64,000 nucleotides of DNA from JAWKSY01 sp041402125 (GTDB taxonomy: Bacteria; Planctomycetota; GCA-002687715; DRQF01), in contig JAWKSY010000008.1 of assembly GCA_041402125.1 (NCBI GenBank), forward strand, positions 124,001 to 188,000, in the 5' to 3' direction. The notes under the pieces are model-generated. The model did no database searches. It saw only the letters and a list, made by a program, of their open reading frames with translations, and was not told the origin of the DNA. The first letter of the stretch is position 1. Each line of letters starts with the position of its first letter. Both the position numbers and the translations under genes were made by a program. Positions 8,008 through 17,107 of this stretch are shown here, piece after piece.

Positions 8008-8507
8008 GCGCCGCGGGACCGCGCCTCGAGATCGTGGTCGCGACCGACCGTCGCGGCCTGATCGGACGCGCCGGCGGGCTGCCCTGGCACCTGCCGGCGG
8101 ACCTCGCGCACTTCAAGCGGACGACCCTGGGCCATCCCGTGGTGATGGGGCGGACGACCTGGGATTCGATCGGCCGGCCGCTGCCCGGGCGGCGCAACCT
8201 CGTCCTCTCCCGGGATCCCGCCTTCCGGCCCGAGGGGGCGGAGGTCCTCGGCGGCCTCGCGGCGCTCGTCGCCGCCGTCCGGGACGAGGATCGCGTGATG
8301 ATCATCGGGGGGGCGCGGATCTACCGGCAGTTCCTCCCGCTCTGCGATCGCGTCCACCTGACGGAGGTCGACGGCGTCTTCGCCGGCGACACCTACTTCC
8401 CGACCCTCGATCGCCGACGCTGGCGCGAGGTCGCGCGCCGGCGTCGCGACGCGGACGAGCGCAATCCCCACCCGATGAGCTTCCTCGAGTTCGAACGGGC
8501 AGTCTGA
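8004..8507 (+). CDS. folA: Dihydrofolate reductase
   Basis: NADPH-dependent reductase that regenerates tetrahydrofolate from the dihydrofolate made by thymidylate synthase. The 167-residue product shows the expected order: [52 protein letters not shown], the NADPH loop [13 protein letters not shown] and HLTEVDG. The start is taken as TTG at 8004 because it overlaps the thyA stop (TTGA) and places the first strand at the normal distance from the N-terminus; the next candidate, GTG at 8034, would remove residues of that strand. Confidence 0.95.
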   Translation: MSAAGPRLEIVVATDRRGLIGRAGGLPWHLPADLAHFKRTTLGHPVVMGRTTWDSIGRPLPGRRNLVLSRDPAFRPEGAEVLGGLAALVAAVRDEDRVMIIGGARIYRQFLPLCDRVHLTEVDGVFAGDTYFPTLDRRRWREVARRRRDADERNPHPMSFLEFERAV

Positions 8508-8676
8508 GTTCCTCGCGGGGTTTACGTCCGGTGGCGGGGGGGCCAGAATGCGCGCTCGCGGCGCGTTCCGCCGGGGGCGCGCCGTTCCCGCGAGACGCCC
8601 CCGATCGACGCCGATCCCGCGTCGTCCGCGCCGCGGTCGGGCGGGGCCGCGAAGGACCCGGAGGAGAGGGACGACC

Positions 8677-9999
8677 ATGGACGATCTCCTGTCCGCGCGA
8701 TCCCAGATGGCGATGTCGCTGGGGTTCCACATCCTCTTCGCCGTCGCCGGCATGGCGATGCCGCTGATGATGGCGACGGCCGAGATCCTGCACCTGCGCA
8801 CCGGCCGCGCGGTCTACCTCGACCTGGCCAAGCGCTGGGCCAAGGGCACGGCCATCCTCTTCGCCGTCGGCGCGGTCTCCGGCACGACCCTCAGCTTCGA
8901 GCTCGGCCTCCTCTGGCCGGAGTTCATGCGACACGCGGGTCCGATCGTCGGCATGCCCTTCAGCCTCGAGGCCTTCGCCTTCTTCCTCGAGGCCATCTTC
9001 CTCGGCATCTACCTCTACGGCTGGAAGAAGCTCCTGCCGCACTGGCACATCGTCGTCGGCTTCCTCGTCGCGCTCTGCGGGCTCACCTCCGGCGTCTTCG
9101 TCGTGGCCGTGAACTCCTGGATGAACACGCCGACGGGCTTCGACTACGTGGACGGCGAATTCGTGAACATCGACGTCTGGAAGGCCTTCCTCAGTCCGGC
9201 CTTCCCGACCCAGGCCTTCCACACCGCCATCTCCGCCTACTCCTCGGTGGCCTTCCTCGTGATGGGCATCCACGCCTGGGGCCTCATGCGGAGCCCGAAG
9301 AGCGAGTTCCACCGCGCGGCCCTCACGATCGCCCTGGGCTTCGCGATGGTCTCGACCCCGCTCCAGATCCTCAGCGGCGACCTCGCGGCGCGGCACTGCG
9401 GCAACGAGCAGCCGATCAAGCTCGCGGCGATGGAGGGGCTCTACGAGACCCAGCGCGGCGCCCCCCTCGCCCTCGGCGGCATCCCCGACGACGAGGCCCG
9501 GCACCTGAAGGGAGCGATCGAGATCCCGAAGGTGCTCAGCCTCATGCAGGGCTTCGATCCCGAGCACGAGGTCAGGGGGCTCGAGGACTTCCCGCGCGAC
9601 GAGTGGCCGAACACGCTGCTCGTGCGCACGGCCTTCTCGATCATGGTCATGCTCGGCATGGCGATGATGGGAGTCGTCGGCTGGTCCGCCTTCCTGATCT
9701 GGCGCCGCCGCGAGCTGCCGACCGGCAAGTGGTACCTGCGGGCGCTGGTGGCGATGGCGCCGGCGGGGATGATCGCGGTCGAGGCGGGCTGGTGCGTCAC
9801 CGAGCTCGGCCGCCAGCCCTGGATCATCCACGGCTACATGCGGACCTCCGAGGCGCTCACCACCGTCCCGAACCTCGTCTGGCACTTCGGCCTCTTCACC
9901 GTCCTCTACGTCTTCCTCGGCATCACGGTCACGATCCTCCTCCGCAACCACGTCTTCGCCGCGCCGGCGAGCGGGGCCGAGAAGAAGGAGGGACGCTGA
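8677..9999 (+). CDS. cydA: Cytochrome bd ubiquinol oxidase subunit I
   Basis: Inner-membrane quinol oxidase subunit that carries the hemes and oxidises quinol while reducing oxygen. The 440-residue product has about nine membrane segments. The heme-ligand His lies in SLGFHILFA and another His in AFHTAISAYSS. The Q-loop signature QPIKLAAMEGLYET is present, as is GWCVTELGRQPW. It is shorter than the 522-residue E. coli protein, which places it in the short Q-loop class. The ATG at 8677 is chosen for its GGAGGAGAGG ribosome site; an upstream frame to 8548 encodes only an Arg-rich stretch. cydB overlaps the end; no cydX, cydC or cydD is seen. Confidence 0.97.
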   Translation: MDDLLSARSQMAMSLGFHILFAVAGMAMPLMMATAEILHLRTGRAVYLDLAKRWAKGTAILFAVGAVSGTTLSFELGLLWPEFMRHAGPIVGMPFSLEAFAFFLEAIFLGIYLYGWKKLLPHWHIVVGFLVALCGLTSGVFVVAVNSWMNTPTGFDYVDGEFVNIDVWKAFLSPAFPTQAFHTAISAYSSVAFLVMGIHAWGLMRSPKSEFHRAALTIALGFAMVSTPLQILSGDLAARHCGNEQPIKLAAMEGLYETQRGAPLALGGIPDDEARHLKGAIEIPKVLSLMQGFDPEHEVRGLEDFPRDEWPNTLLVRTAFSIMVMLGMAMMGVVGWSAFLIWRRRELPTGKWYLRALVAMAPAGMIAVEAGWCVTELGRQPWIIHGYMRTSEALTTVPNLVWHFGLFTVLYVFLGITVTILLRNHVFAAPASGAEKKEGR

Positions 10000-11006
10000 T
10001 GGGCCCGGACTTCTTCCTCTACGCGATCGCGACCGCGCTCGTGATCTACGTCCTCACGGGCGGGGCCGACTTCGGCGGCGGGGTCTGGGACCTCTTCGCC
10101 AAGGGTCAGCATCGGGAGCGGCAGCGCCTCGTCATCGAGCGCGCCATCGGGCCGATCTGGGAGGTGAACCACATCTGGACGATCTTCATCGTCGTGATGC
10201 TGTTCGCGGTCTTCCCCGACGCCTTCGCCGCGATCGGCGTCGCGCTCCACATCCCGCTCACGATCGCCATGGTCGGGATCGTGCTCCGCGGCTCGGCCTT
10301 CACCTTCCGGTCCTACGGTCTGCAGCCCGACGCCACCCGCCGCCGCTGGGGTCACCTCTTCGCCTGGACGAGCCTGGTCACGCCGGTCGTACTCGGGATG
10401 ACGCTGGCCGCGCTGGCCTCGGGCGAGATCCGCATCGAGGACGGCAAGGTCACGAGCTCCCTGCTCGCGGGCTGGACGAGCCCCTTCGCGATCGCCACCG
10501 GCGTCCTCGCCCTGGTGCTCTTCAGCCTCATCGCGGCCGTCTACCTGATCTTCGAGGGCGGGGGAGAGTTCCGCGCGGACTTCCGCCGCAAGGCCTTCGC
10601 CACGCAGATCGTCGCCGTCGTCATGCTCGTGGTCGTCTACGGCCTCGCGCACCTGGACGCGCCCGAGTTCGCGGCGCGCCTCGACGCCTCGCCGTACATC
10701 TGGCCGCTGCGCGCGCTCATCGCCTTCCTCGCGTGGGCGGTGCTCGCCGCGATCAAGAACGAACTCGACTGGATCGCGCGCGCCGCGACGATGTGTCAGG
10801 TGGCGGCGGTCGTCGTCGGCTTCGGACTCGCGATGGGGCGGCATCTCATCCTGCCGGACCTCACCATCGACGACGCCGGAGGCCACGAGGCGACCCGACT
10901 CGCCATCGCTCCGGCCCTCGTGTTCGGGGCCTTCCTGTTGATACCCTCCCTCTACTGCCTCTTCGCGATGTTCAAGGGGTCGCCGTCCTCGGGCGACGAT
11001 CACTGA
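9999..11006 (+). CDS. cydB: Cytochrome bd ubiquinol oxidase subunit II
   Basis: Structural partner of CydA in the bd-type oxidase. The 335-residue product has about eight hydrophobic segments and starts like family members, with the signature YVLTGGADFGGGVWDL, followed by RAIGPIWEVNHIW. The ATG uses the last base of the cydA stop (TGATG), the classical re-initiation overlap, so the two subunits are made stoichiometrically. The 75-nt gap before the next gene contains no obvious terminator. Confidence 0.97.
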   Translation: MGPDFFLYAIATALVIYVLTGGADFGGGVWDLFAKGQHRERQRLVIERAIGPIWEVNHIWTIFIVVMLFAVFPDAFAAIGVALHIPLTIAMVGIVLRGSAFTFRSYGLQPDATRRRWGHLFAWTSLVTPVVLGMTLAALASGEIRIEDGKVTSSLLAGWTSPFAIATGVLALVLFSLIAAVYLIFEGGGEFRADFRRKAFATQIVAVVMLVVVYGLAHLDAPEFAARLDASPYIWPLRALIAFLAWAVLAAIKNELDWIARAATMCQVAAVVVGFGLAMGRHLILPDLTIDDAGGHEATRLAIAPALVFGAFLLIPSLYCLFAMFKGSPSSGDDH

Positions 11007-11080
11007 TCGCGATCGCGGCGGCCGGAGCGACGGCGACGCCCCGGCGTCTCACCCAGGAATCTCGACGAGTCACCGACCTC

Positions 11081-11932
11081 ATGGCGAAGAAGTCCAGCAA
11101 GACCTCCCGGCGCGGCCGGGGCTCCCGATTCACCGCGGCGACGGCCGATCGGCACGAGCTCTACCAGTTCTCGGTGCAGAACACCGAGCAGGAGATCGAG
11201 GTCATCGAGGAGGCCTACCGCCAGCGGCGCGGTCTGCGGCCGATGTCGCTCAAGGAGGACTTCTGCGGCACCGGGCTGCTCTGCGCGGCCTGGGTGCGTT
11301 CGCACCCCGACCGGCGCGCCACCGGGCTCGACCTCGACGAGTCGGTGCTCGCCTGGGGTTACGAGCGCAACATCGAGCCGCTGGGCGAGGACGCGGCGCG
11401 CGTCGACCTCCGGCGTCAGAACGTGCTCGAGCCGGTGGCGGAGCGCTTCGACGTCTGCGTCGGCATGAACTTCAGCTACTTCATCTTCCGCACGCGCGAC
11501 GCCCTCCGGAACTACTTCCAGGCCGCGCGGGCCTCGCTCGCGGAGGACGGCCTGCTCTTCCTCGACTGCTACGGCGGCTGGGAGTCGCAGGAGCCGATGG
11601 AGGAGGAGCGGAAGATCGAGGCGGGCGGTCTCAAGCACGCCTTCACCTACGTCTGGGACCAGAACACCTACAACCCGATCAACGGCGCGGCGACGAACCA
11701 CATCCACTTCCGCTTCCGCGACGGCACGGCGATGGAGCGGGCCTTCACCTACGAGTGGCGCCTGTGGTCCCTGCCGGAGATCCGCGAGCTGCTCTTCGAG
11801 GCCGGCTTCCGCCAGGTCGACGTCCTCTTCGAGGACGAGGACGAGAAGGGCGAGGAGCTCGGAACGCACAGCGCGCGCGTCGAGATCGAGAACCAGCCCG
11901 GCTGGCTCTGCTACATCGTCGCCGAGCGCTGA
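11081..11932 (+). CDS. Class I SAM-dependent methyltransferase
   Basis: A 283-residue Rossmann-fold methyltransferase. The SAM site is visible as LKEDFCGTGLL (motif I), the acidic LDLDES after the second strand, and DVCVGMNFSYF at motif IV. After a basic N-terminal stretch (KKSSKTSRRGRGSR) it has a Tyr- and Asn-rich middle part (FTYVWDQNTYNPING) and an acidic C-terminal patch (LFEDEDEKGEE). The substrate is not recognisable; small-molecule and protein methylation are both possible. It follows cydB by 75 nt on the same strand and converges with the amidase gene, leaving a 7-nt gap. Confidence 0.8.
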   Translation: MAKKSSKTSRRGRGSRFTAATADRHELYQFSVQNTEQEIEVIEEAYRQRRGLRPMSLKEDFCGTGLLCAAWVRSHPDRRATGLDLDESVLAWGYERNIEPLGEDAARVDLRRQNVLEPVAERFDVCVGMNFSYFIFRTRDALRNYFQAARASLAEDGLLFLDCYGGWESQEPMEEERKIEAGGLKHAFTYVWDQNTYNPINGAATNHIHFRFRDGTAMERAFTYEWRLWSLPEIRELLFEAGFRQVDVLFEDEDEKGEELGTHSARVEIENQPGWLCYIVAER

Positions 11933-11939
11933 TCCGGGG

Positions 11940-12949
11940 TCAGCTCGCGTAGGCCTCGAGGCCGGCCGCGATCGCCTCGGCGAGTCGCGCCCGGTAGGCG
12001 GGGTCGGAGAGGAGGCGGGCCTCCTCCGGGTTGCTCACGAAGCCCAGCTCCAGCAGGACGGCGGGGTTCTCGTTGAGCTTCAGCACCCGGAAGCCGGGCG
12101 AGTCCTTCACGCCGCGGTCGCCGTGCGGGCTGACCCGTTGCAGCTCGGCGTAGATCGACGCCGCCAGGTCGCGGGAGGCTCCCACCTTGTCGCTGCGGTG
12201 GGAGGCGCTGCGCCGCGTCGCCCGGAAGACCTCGATCCCCTTCGCGGAGCGGTGGACGAGGAGTTCACGTGGACGGAGACGAAGACGTCCGTCTCGCGGC
12301 GGTTCGAGACGGCGGCGCGCTCCTCGAGTTCCAGGAAGCGATCCCCGTCGCGGGTCATCGTCACCTCGGCGCCCATCGACTCGAGACGCGAGGACAACCG
12401 TCGGGCGATGTCGAGCACGACGTCCTTCTCCCGGAGTCCGCCGCCGAGCGCCCCGGATCCTTGCCGCCGTGACCCGCGTCGACGACGACGCGGAAGCCGG
12501 CGAGGCCCCGTCGCGCCGGCTTCGCGGGGCCGGCGCCGCGGCGGGGTGAGCGCCGGGGCCGGCGGCGTCCGGCGGGCCAGGTCGGCCCAGCCCTCGAGGC
12601 GGCGCGCGAAGCGCTCGTCGATGTAGACCGCGCTCCCGACCCGCTCCGGGATCGCCGGCATCAGGACGAGTTCCCCGTCGACGTAGGCGACCCGGCTGTC
12701 GCCCGAGATCTCGGCCCGCCGGCCTCCGACCTCGAGCCGGGCGCGCGAGGCGCCGGCCGCCGGCGCGTAGCGCGCGCCGCTGCGACGGGCGACCTCGCCG
12801 AGCTCGACGAAGCCGGTGGGAATCGCGCTGCCGCGGTCGCTCGACTCGCGCACCGGCGCGTCGCGGCGCGCCTCGTCGCTGGCGCAGGCCCCGAGAACGA
12901 ACAGAGACATCGCGACGGCCAGGACGGCCGTCCCCTGGAATGCGTGCAT
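11940..12949 (-). CDS. N-acetylmuramoyl-L-alanine amidase, lipoprotein (frameshifted)
   Basis: Zinc amidase (Amidase_3/AmiC type) that cleaves the amide between muramic acid and the peptide stem of peptidoglycan. It starts [15 protein letters not shown] with a lipobox ending LGACAS. An N-terminal beta-rich region (about 30-110) precedes the catalytic domain. Catalytic motifs lie in different frames: [13 protein letters not shown] near 12470, then [13 protein letters not shown] and VSVHVNSS, then KGIEVF and [14 protein letters not shown] to the stop. Matching them needs a +1 near 12540, a -1 in a G run near 12460 and a -1 near 12262; the 1010-nt span is one base short of a multiple of three. 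All zinc and catalytic residues survive, so sequencing error is likelier than decay. Confidence 0.85.
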
Positions 12950-13079
12950 CGTGGATCCCCGGGTGAAGGCCTCGATGGTCCCACGACGAAGGGCTCGCGT
13001 CAACCGTGCGCGCGCCGGCGATCCGCCGGATCCGCGCGGATCGCTCCGCCCCGAGCCCGCGGACTGCTATGATCCGCCG

Positions 13080-14104
13080 ATGACCCCCCTCGACCGGCTC
13101 CAGCGCCCCCTGCGCAACCTCCGCCTGAGCGTGACGGATCGCTGCAATCTGCGGTGCTCCTACTGCATGCCCGAGGAGAACTACGTCTGGTTGCCGCACC
13201 GGGACATCCTCTCCTTCGAGGAGATCGGACAGCTCGTCGACGTCTTCCGGGAGCTCGGCGTCACGAAGGTCCGGCTCACGGGCGGCGAGCCCCTGCTGCG
13301 CAAGGATCTCCCCGAGCTCGTCGGAATGCTGGCCGCGAAGGGCCTGGACGACCTCGCCCTGACGACGAACGGCGTGCTCCTCGCCGACCAGGCCGAGGCG
13401 CTGGCGCGGGCCGGACTCCATCGGCTCACCGTCAGCCTCGACACCCTCGATCCGGCCCGCTTCGAGGCGCCTCGCGACGCGCGCGCCTCGACCGGGTGTT
13501 CGCCGGGATGGAGGCCGCCCGCGCGGCGGGGCTGGGCGAGGGCCTGAAGATCGACACCGTCCTGATGCGCGGCGTCAACGACGACGAGATCGGGCCCTCG
13601 TCGATTTCGCCCGGGCCCAGGGGCCGAGCTCCGCTTCATCGAGTACATGGACGTCGGCGGGGCCACCCGGTGGACGCCGGAAACGGTGGTCTCCCAGGCC
13701 GAGATCCTGCGCCACCTCGAGGAGCTCGAGGGCGCGGCGCCGGTGCCGATCGACAAGTCCGACTGGGCCCCGGCCAACCGCTGGCGCCTCGCGGACGGGA
13801 GCACGGTCGGCATCATCGCCTCGACGACGGCTCCCTTCTGTCGCACCTGCGACCGGGCCCGGCTCACGGCCGACGGCACCTTCTATTCCTGCCTCTACGC
13901 GACGACGGGTCTCGATCTCCGCGCGCCCCTGCGCGACGGCGCCTCGCCGGACGAGCTCCGGGAGCTCCTCGCCGCGACCTGGACCGCGCGCGAGGACCGG
14001 GGGCCGAGCGGCGCCACGAGCTGGCCGATCGGCGCGGCGCGATGCACGAGAAGGACGAGCTGCGGCGGGATCCCCGCCTCGAGATGCACACCCGCGGCGG
14101 CTGA
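13080..14104 (+). CDS. moaA: GTP 3',8-cyclase, molybdenum cofactor biosynthesis (frameshifted)
   Basis: Radical-SAM enzyme starting molybdopterin synthesis from GTP. The N-terminal cluster motif is [12 protein letters not shown], followed by [14 protein letters not shown] and [10 protein letters not shown]. The chain then changes frame: [18 protein letters not shown] reads in a second frame, [12 protein letters not shown] to [20 protein letters not shown] (second [4Fe-4S] cluster) in the first, and a final [13 protein letters not shown] in the second again. At least three 1-nt indels are needed (near 13480, 13610 and 14010). The 1025-nt span is one base short of 342 codons, the normal MoaA length. 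Both clusters are intact, so error is likelier than a pseudogene. Confidence 0.9.
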
Positions 14105-14110
14105 CGGGGG

Positions 14111-15094
14111 TCAGCTCTCGGCGGTGCGCTCCGCGGCCCGGCGCTCGGCGGCGACGGTCTCCCGGAAGATGTCGTCGATGTCCCGGGAGGGCGCGAAGCC
14201 GACGGCGGCGCGGAGGGCGTCCAGCGCGGGCACGCGGCGGGGGAGATCCTCGAAGTCCGGCCCGTAGAGCTCGACGGGATCCACCGAGACGACCGGCGAC
14301 CGCCCGCCCGTCGCCGCGGCGACGCGGCGCGCCAGCTCGCCGATCGCGATCTCGCGGTCCGAGCCGACGTTGAGGATGCGGCCGCCCCGGAAACCGTCGG
14401 TCGCGAGGGCGGCCAGCGCGCGCGAGACCTCGTCGACGGCCGCGAAGCAGCGCGTCTGGGAGCCGTCCCCGTGCACGGTGAGCGGCAGGCCGGAGAGCCC
14501 CTGCCGGACGAAGGTCGGCAGCACCATGCCGTAGCGGTCACTCTGGCGCGGGCCCACGGTGTTGAAGAGGCGGACCACGGTGACGGGGAGTCCGGACTCG
14601 CGGTGACGGGCGAAGCACATCCACTCGCCCATCGCCTTCGCGCAGGCGTAGGACCAGCGCGCGACGCGCGGCGAACCGAGGACGAGCTCGGCCTCCTCGC
14701 GGTGGGGCAGGGAGGCGCTCCGACCGTAGACCTCGGAGCTCGAGGCGTAGAGGACGGGGACGCCCCTCGCCGCGGCCGCGGCGAGGACCGTCTCGAGCGG
14801 TCCGAGGTTGTTGGCGATCGAGGCGACGGGGCGCTCGAGGACGCGTCGCACGCCGACCTCCGCCGCCAGGTGCACGACGAGATCGGCGGCGGCGACGAGC
14901 GGGAACGCGGTGTCCCGATCGGCCGCGTCGCCGAGGTGCAGGCGGAACTCGCCTCGATCGCGGGCGCTCGCGACGTTCCCGGCCGCGCCGGTCGAGAGGT
15001 CGTCGAGCGCCGTCACCGCGTGTCCGGCCTCGAGGAGGCGGTCGCAGAGGTGCGATCCGATGAATCCGGCGCCGCCGGTGACGAGAATCCTCAT
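14111..15094 (-). CDS. NAD-dependent epimerase/dehydratase (nucleotide-sugar SDR family)
   Basis: Extended short-chain dehydrogenase of 327 residues acting on nucleotide sugars. It has the NAD loop GGAGFIGSHL at the N-terminus, LDDLSTGAAGNV after the second strand, the catalytic Ser/Thr region YASSSEVYG and the Tyr-Lys pair in YACAKAMGE. VVRLFNTVGPRQ and LNVGSDREIAIGELA are typical of UDP-glucuronate decarboxylases and UDP-glucose/dTDP-sugar epimerases. The ATG at 15094 directly precedes RILVTGGAGFIG. It may supply sugars for the envelope polysaccharides suggested by other genes in the window, but the exact substrate cannot be assigned. Confidence 0.9.
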   Translation of the reverse strand: MRILVTGGAGFIGSHLCDRLLEAGHAVTALDDLSTGAAGNVASARDRGEFRLHLGDAADRDTAFPLVAAADLVVHLAAEVGVRRVLERPVASIANNLGPLETVLAAAAARGVPVLYASSSEVYGRSASLPHREEAELVLGSPRVARWSYACAKAMGEWMCFARHRESGLPVTVVRLFNTVGPRQSDRYGMVLPTFVRQGLSGLPLTVHGDGSQTRCFAAVDEVSRALAALATDGFRGGRILNVGSDREIAIGELARRVAAATGGRSPVVSVDPVELYGPDFEDLPRRVPALDALRAAVGFAPSRDIDDIFRETVAAERRAAERTAES

Positions 15095-15286
15095 GGGATG
15101 ACGATACTCCGCTCGAGGGGCCCGGGCGAGCCTCACCGGGACTTGGAGGGCGTCGATGGCCCGATCTTCCCGGCCCGGCCGGGATTTCCGCCGGCGGCGC
15201 GACAAGTTGCCGGGGCCCCGGGGCGGCGGCCCGACGCCCCGCGACTGTTACGCTGGGGACGAGAAGGGAGCGATCGGACCAGGACC

Positions 15287-17107
15287 ATGACGAGCCGAAA
15301 CCCCATCCCCGTCCTCGCCGCCCTCGCCGCGCTGCTCGTCGGCTGCGGCCGGAGTGCGGACGACCCCGGCGCCGCGAAGGCCCCGGCCCCCGCCAAGCGC
15401 GTCGTCGCCGAGGTCCAGGGCGCGAGCTCCGCCGGCCTCGGCGAGGTCGTCGAGGACTTCGCCTGGCGGGATGTGGACGGGGAGGCCGGGTCGCTGCGGG
15501 CCTACGCCGCCGGCCGCCCCGTCGTCATCGTCATCCGCGACCGGCACTGCCCGGTGACGAAGAAGTACGGACGCACCGTCGCCGCCCTCGAGCGCCGCCT
15601 CTCCGACCGCGGCGTCCCCTTCCTCTTCGTGGCCCCCGGCGCCTCGGACACCCTCGACGAGGCCCGCGCGGATCGCGACGCCTTCGCCTTCCGGGGGCCC
15701 TACGTCCACGAGCCGAGCGGCGATCTGGGACGACGGCTCCACGTCAGCTCGACGGCCGAGGTCTTCCTGCTCGACCGCGAGGGGCGTCTCGTCTACCGCG
15801 GCGCCATCGACGATCGCTTCGGCGTGGGCGTGACCCACGAGGAGGCCCGCCGGCACTTCCTGGTGGAGGCGGTCGAGGACCTGCTCGCCGGCCGACCCGT
15901 CGCGATCCCGGCCACGACGGCTCCGGGCTGCTTCCTCGACTTCGAGAGCGCTCCCGTCGTCGACGACGACGCGCCCGAGTTCCATCGCGACATCGAGCCG
16001 ATCCTGCAGCGGGCCTGCCAGATCTGTCACCGCCCCGGGGAGAACGCGCCCTTCGACCTCGTCGACTACGACGACGTGGCCGGACGACGCACGATGGTGA
16101 AGCGCGTCCTCCGGGCCGGGAGCATGCCGCCCTGGTACGCCGACCCGAAGGTCGGCGGCCCCTGGGCCAACGATCTGCGCATGTCCGCCGCCGACAAGGA
16201 GCGTCTGCTGGCCTGGCTCGAGGCCGACTGCCCCCGCGGCGATCCCGCCGACGCCCCGCCGCCGCTGCCGGTGACGAAGGGGTGGAAGATCGGCGAGCCG
16301 GATCTCCTCCTCCGCGTGCCCGAGGCCGTCGAGGTGCCGCCGGAGGGCTGGTACAACTACCGCTACGTGCTCGTCGACACCGGGCTCGAGGAGGACCGAT
16401 GGATCTCCAGCCTCGAGGTCCGCGCCACCGAGCCCAGCGCCGTCCACCACATCCTGGTCTTCGAGCACCGCCCCGAGATGGAGGCCTGGACGACGCTGGA
16501 GCTCGGCTTCCTCGCGCTCCGCGGCTTCTTCGGCATCTACGTCCCGGGCTGCGAGCCCATCCAGTACCCCTCGGACCGCGGCAAGCTCCTCCGCAAGGGG
16601 ACGAAGCTCCTCCTCCAGATCCACTACGCCGGCAACGGCCGCACCGTCACCGATCGGCCCGAGATCGGGATCCGCTTCCGCGACGACGCGCCCCGATTCG
16701 CGCTGCGCTGCGACGCCGCCTACTCGGTGGACATCAACCTCGCGCCGGGAGCGAAGGACGTCGCGGTGAGCGGGGACTACGTCTTCGACCGGCCGGCGCG
16801 CCTCTTCGGATTCATGCCGCACATGCACGCCCGCGGCGTGCGCTTCGAGATGACGCTGATCCTCCCCGACGGCCGGCTCCAGCGCGTCCTCAGCATCCCC
16901 GAGTTCGACTTCAACTGGCAGCAGGCCTACCGGCTGGTCACGCCCATCGACGTCCCGAAGGGCACGGTCGTCCGCGCCACCGGCGTCTACGACAACAGCT
17001 CCGCGAACCCCGCGAACCCCGACCCCGAGGCCTGGGTCTCCTTCGGTCTCGCGACCGAGGACGAGATGCTGATCGGCTACTTCGAGTGGCTGGCGCTCGA
17101 CGACTGA
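15287..17107 (+). CDS. Redoxin / c-type cytochrome / copper monooxygenase-like fusion lipoprotein
   Basis: A 606-residue exported protein with three modules. It starts MTSRNPIPVLAALAALLVGCG, a lipoprotein signal. Residues about 45-205 form a thioredoxin-like redoxin domain (RDRHCPVTKKYG; a single Cys rather than CxxC). A covalent heme site CQICH lies near residue 243. The C-terminal half resembles the two-domain copper fold of peptidylglycine/dopamine monooxygenases, with likely copper ligands in VHHILVFEH (~382), LQIHYAGNG (~445) and PHMHARG (~509). Such fusions are common in Planctomycetota, but I know of no assigned reaction. It ends 31 nt inside the convergent oxidoreductase gene. Confidence 0.8.
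   Translation: MTSRNPIPVLAALAALLVGCGRSADDPGAAKAPAPAKRVVAEVQGASSAGLGEVVEDFAWRDVDGEAGSLRAYAAGRPVVIVIRDRHCPVTKKYGRTVAALERRLSDRGVPFLFVAPGASDTLDEARADRDAFAFRGPYVHEPSGDLGRRLHVSSTAEVFLLDREGRLVYRGAIDDRFGVGVTHEEARRHFLVEAVEDLLAGRPVAIPATTAPGCFLDFESAPVVDDDAPEFHRDIEPILQRACQICHRPGENAPFDLVDYDDVAGRRTMVKRVLRAGSMPPWYADPKVGGPWANDLRMSAADKERLLAWLEADCPRGDPADAPPPLPVTKGWKIGEPDLLLRVPEAVEVPPEGWYNYRYVLVDTGLEEDRWISSLEVRATEPSAVHHILVFEHRPEMEAWTTLELGFLALRGFFGIYVPGCEPIQYPSDRGKLLRKGTKLLLQIHYAGNGRTVTDRPEIGIRFRDDAPRFALRCDAAYSVDINLAPGAKDVAVSGDYVFDRPARLFGFMPHMHARGVRFEMTLILPDGRLQRVLSIPEFDFNWQQAYRLVTPIDVPKGTVVRATGVYDNSSANPANPDPEAWVSFGLATEDEMLIGYFEWLALDD

Noticed and set aside
11940..14104. Amidase and moaA as true pseudogenes
   Set aside because: Indels are single bases in G/C runs, partly compensating, and every catalytic motif is preserved; sequencing error explains this better.
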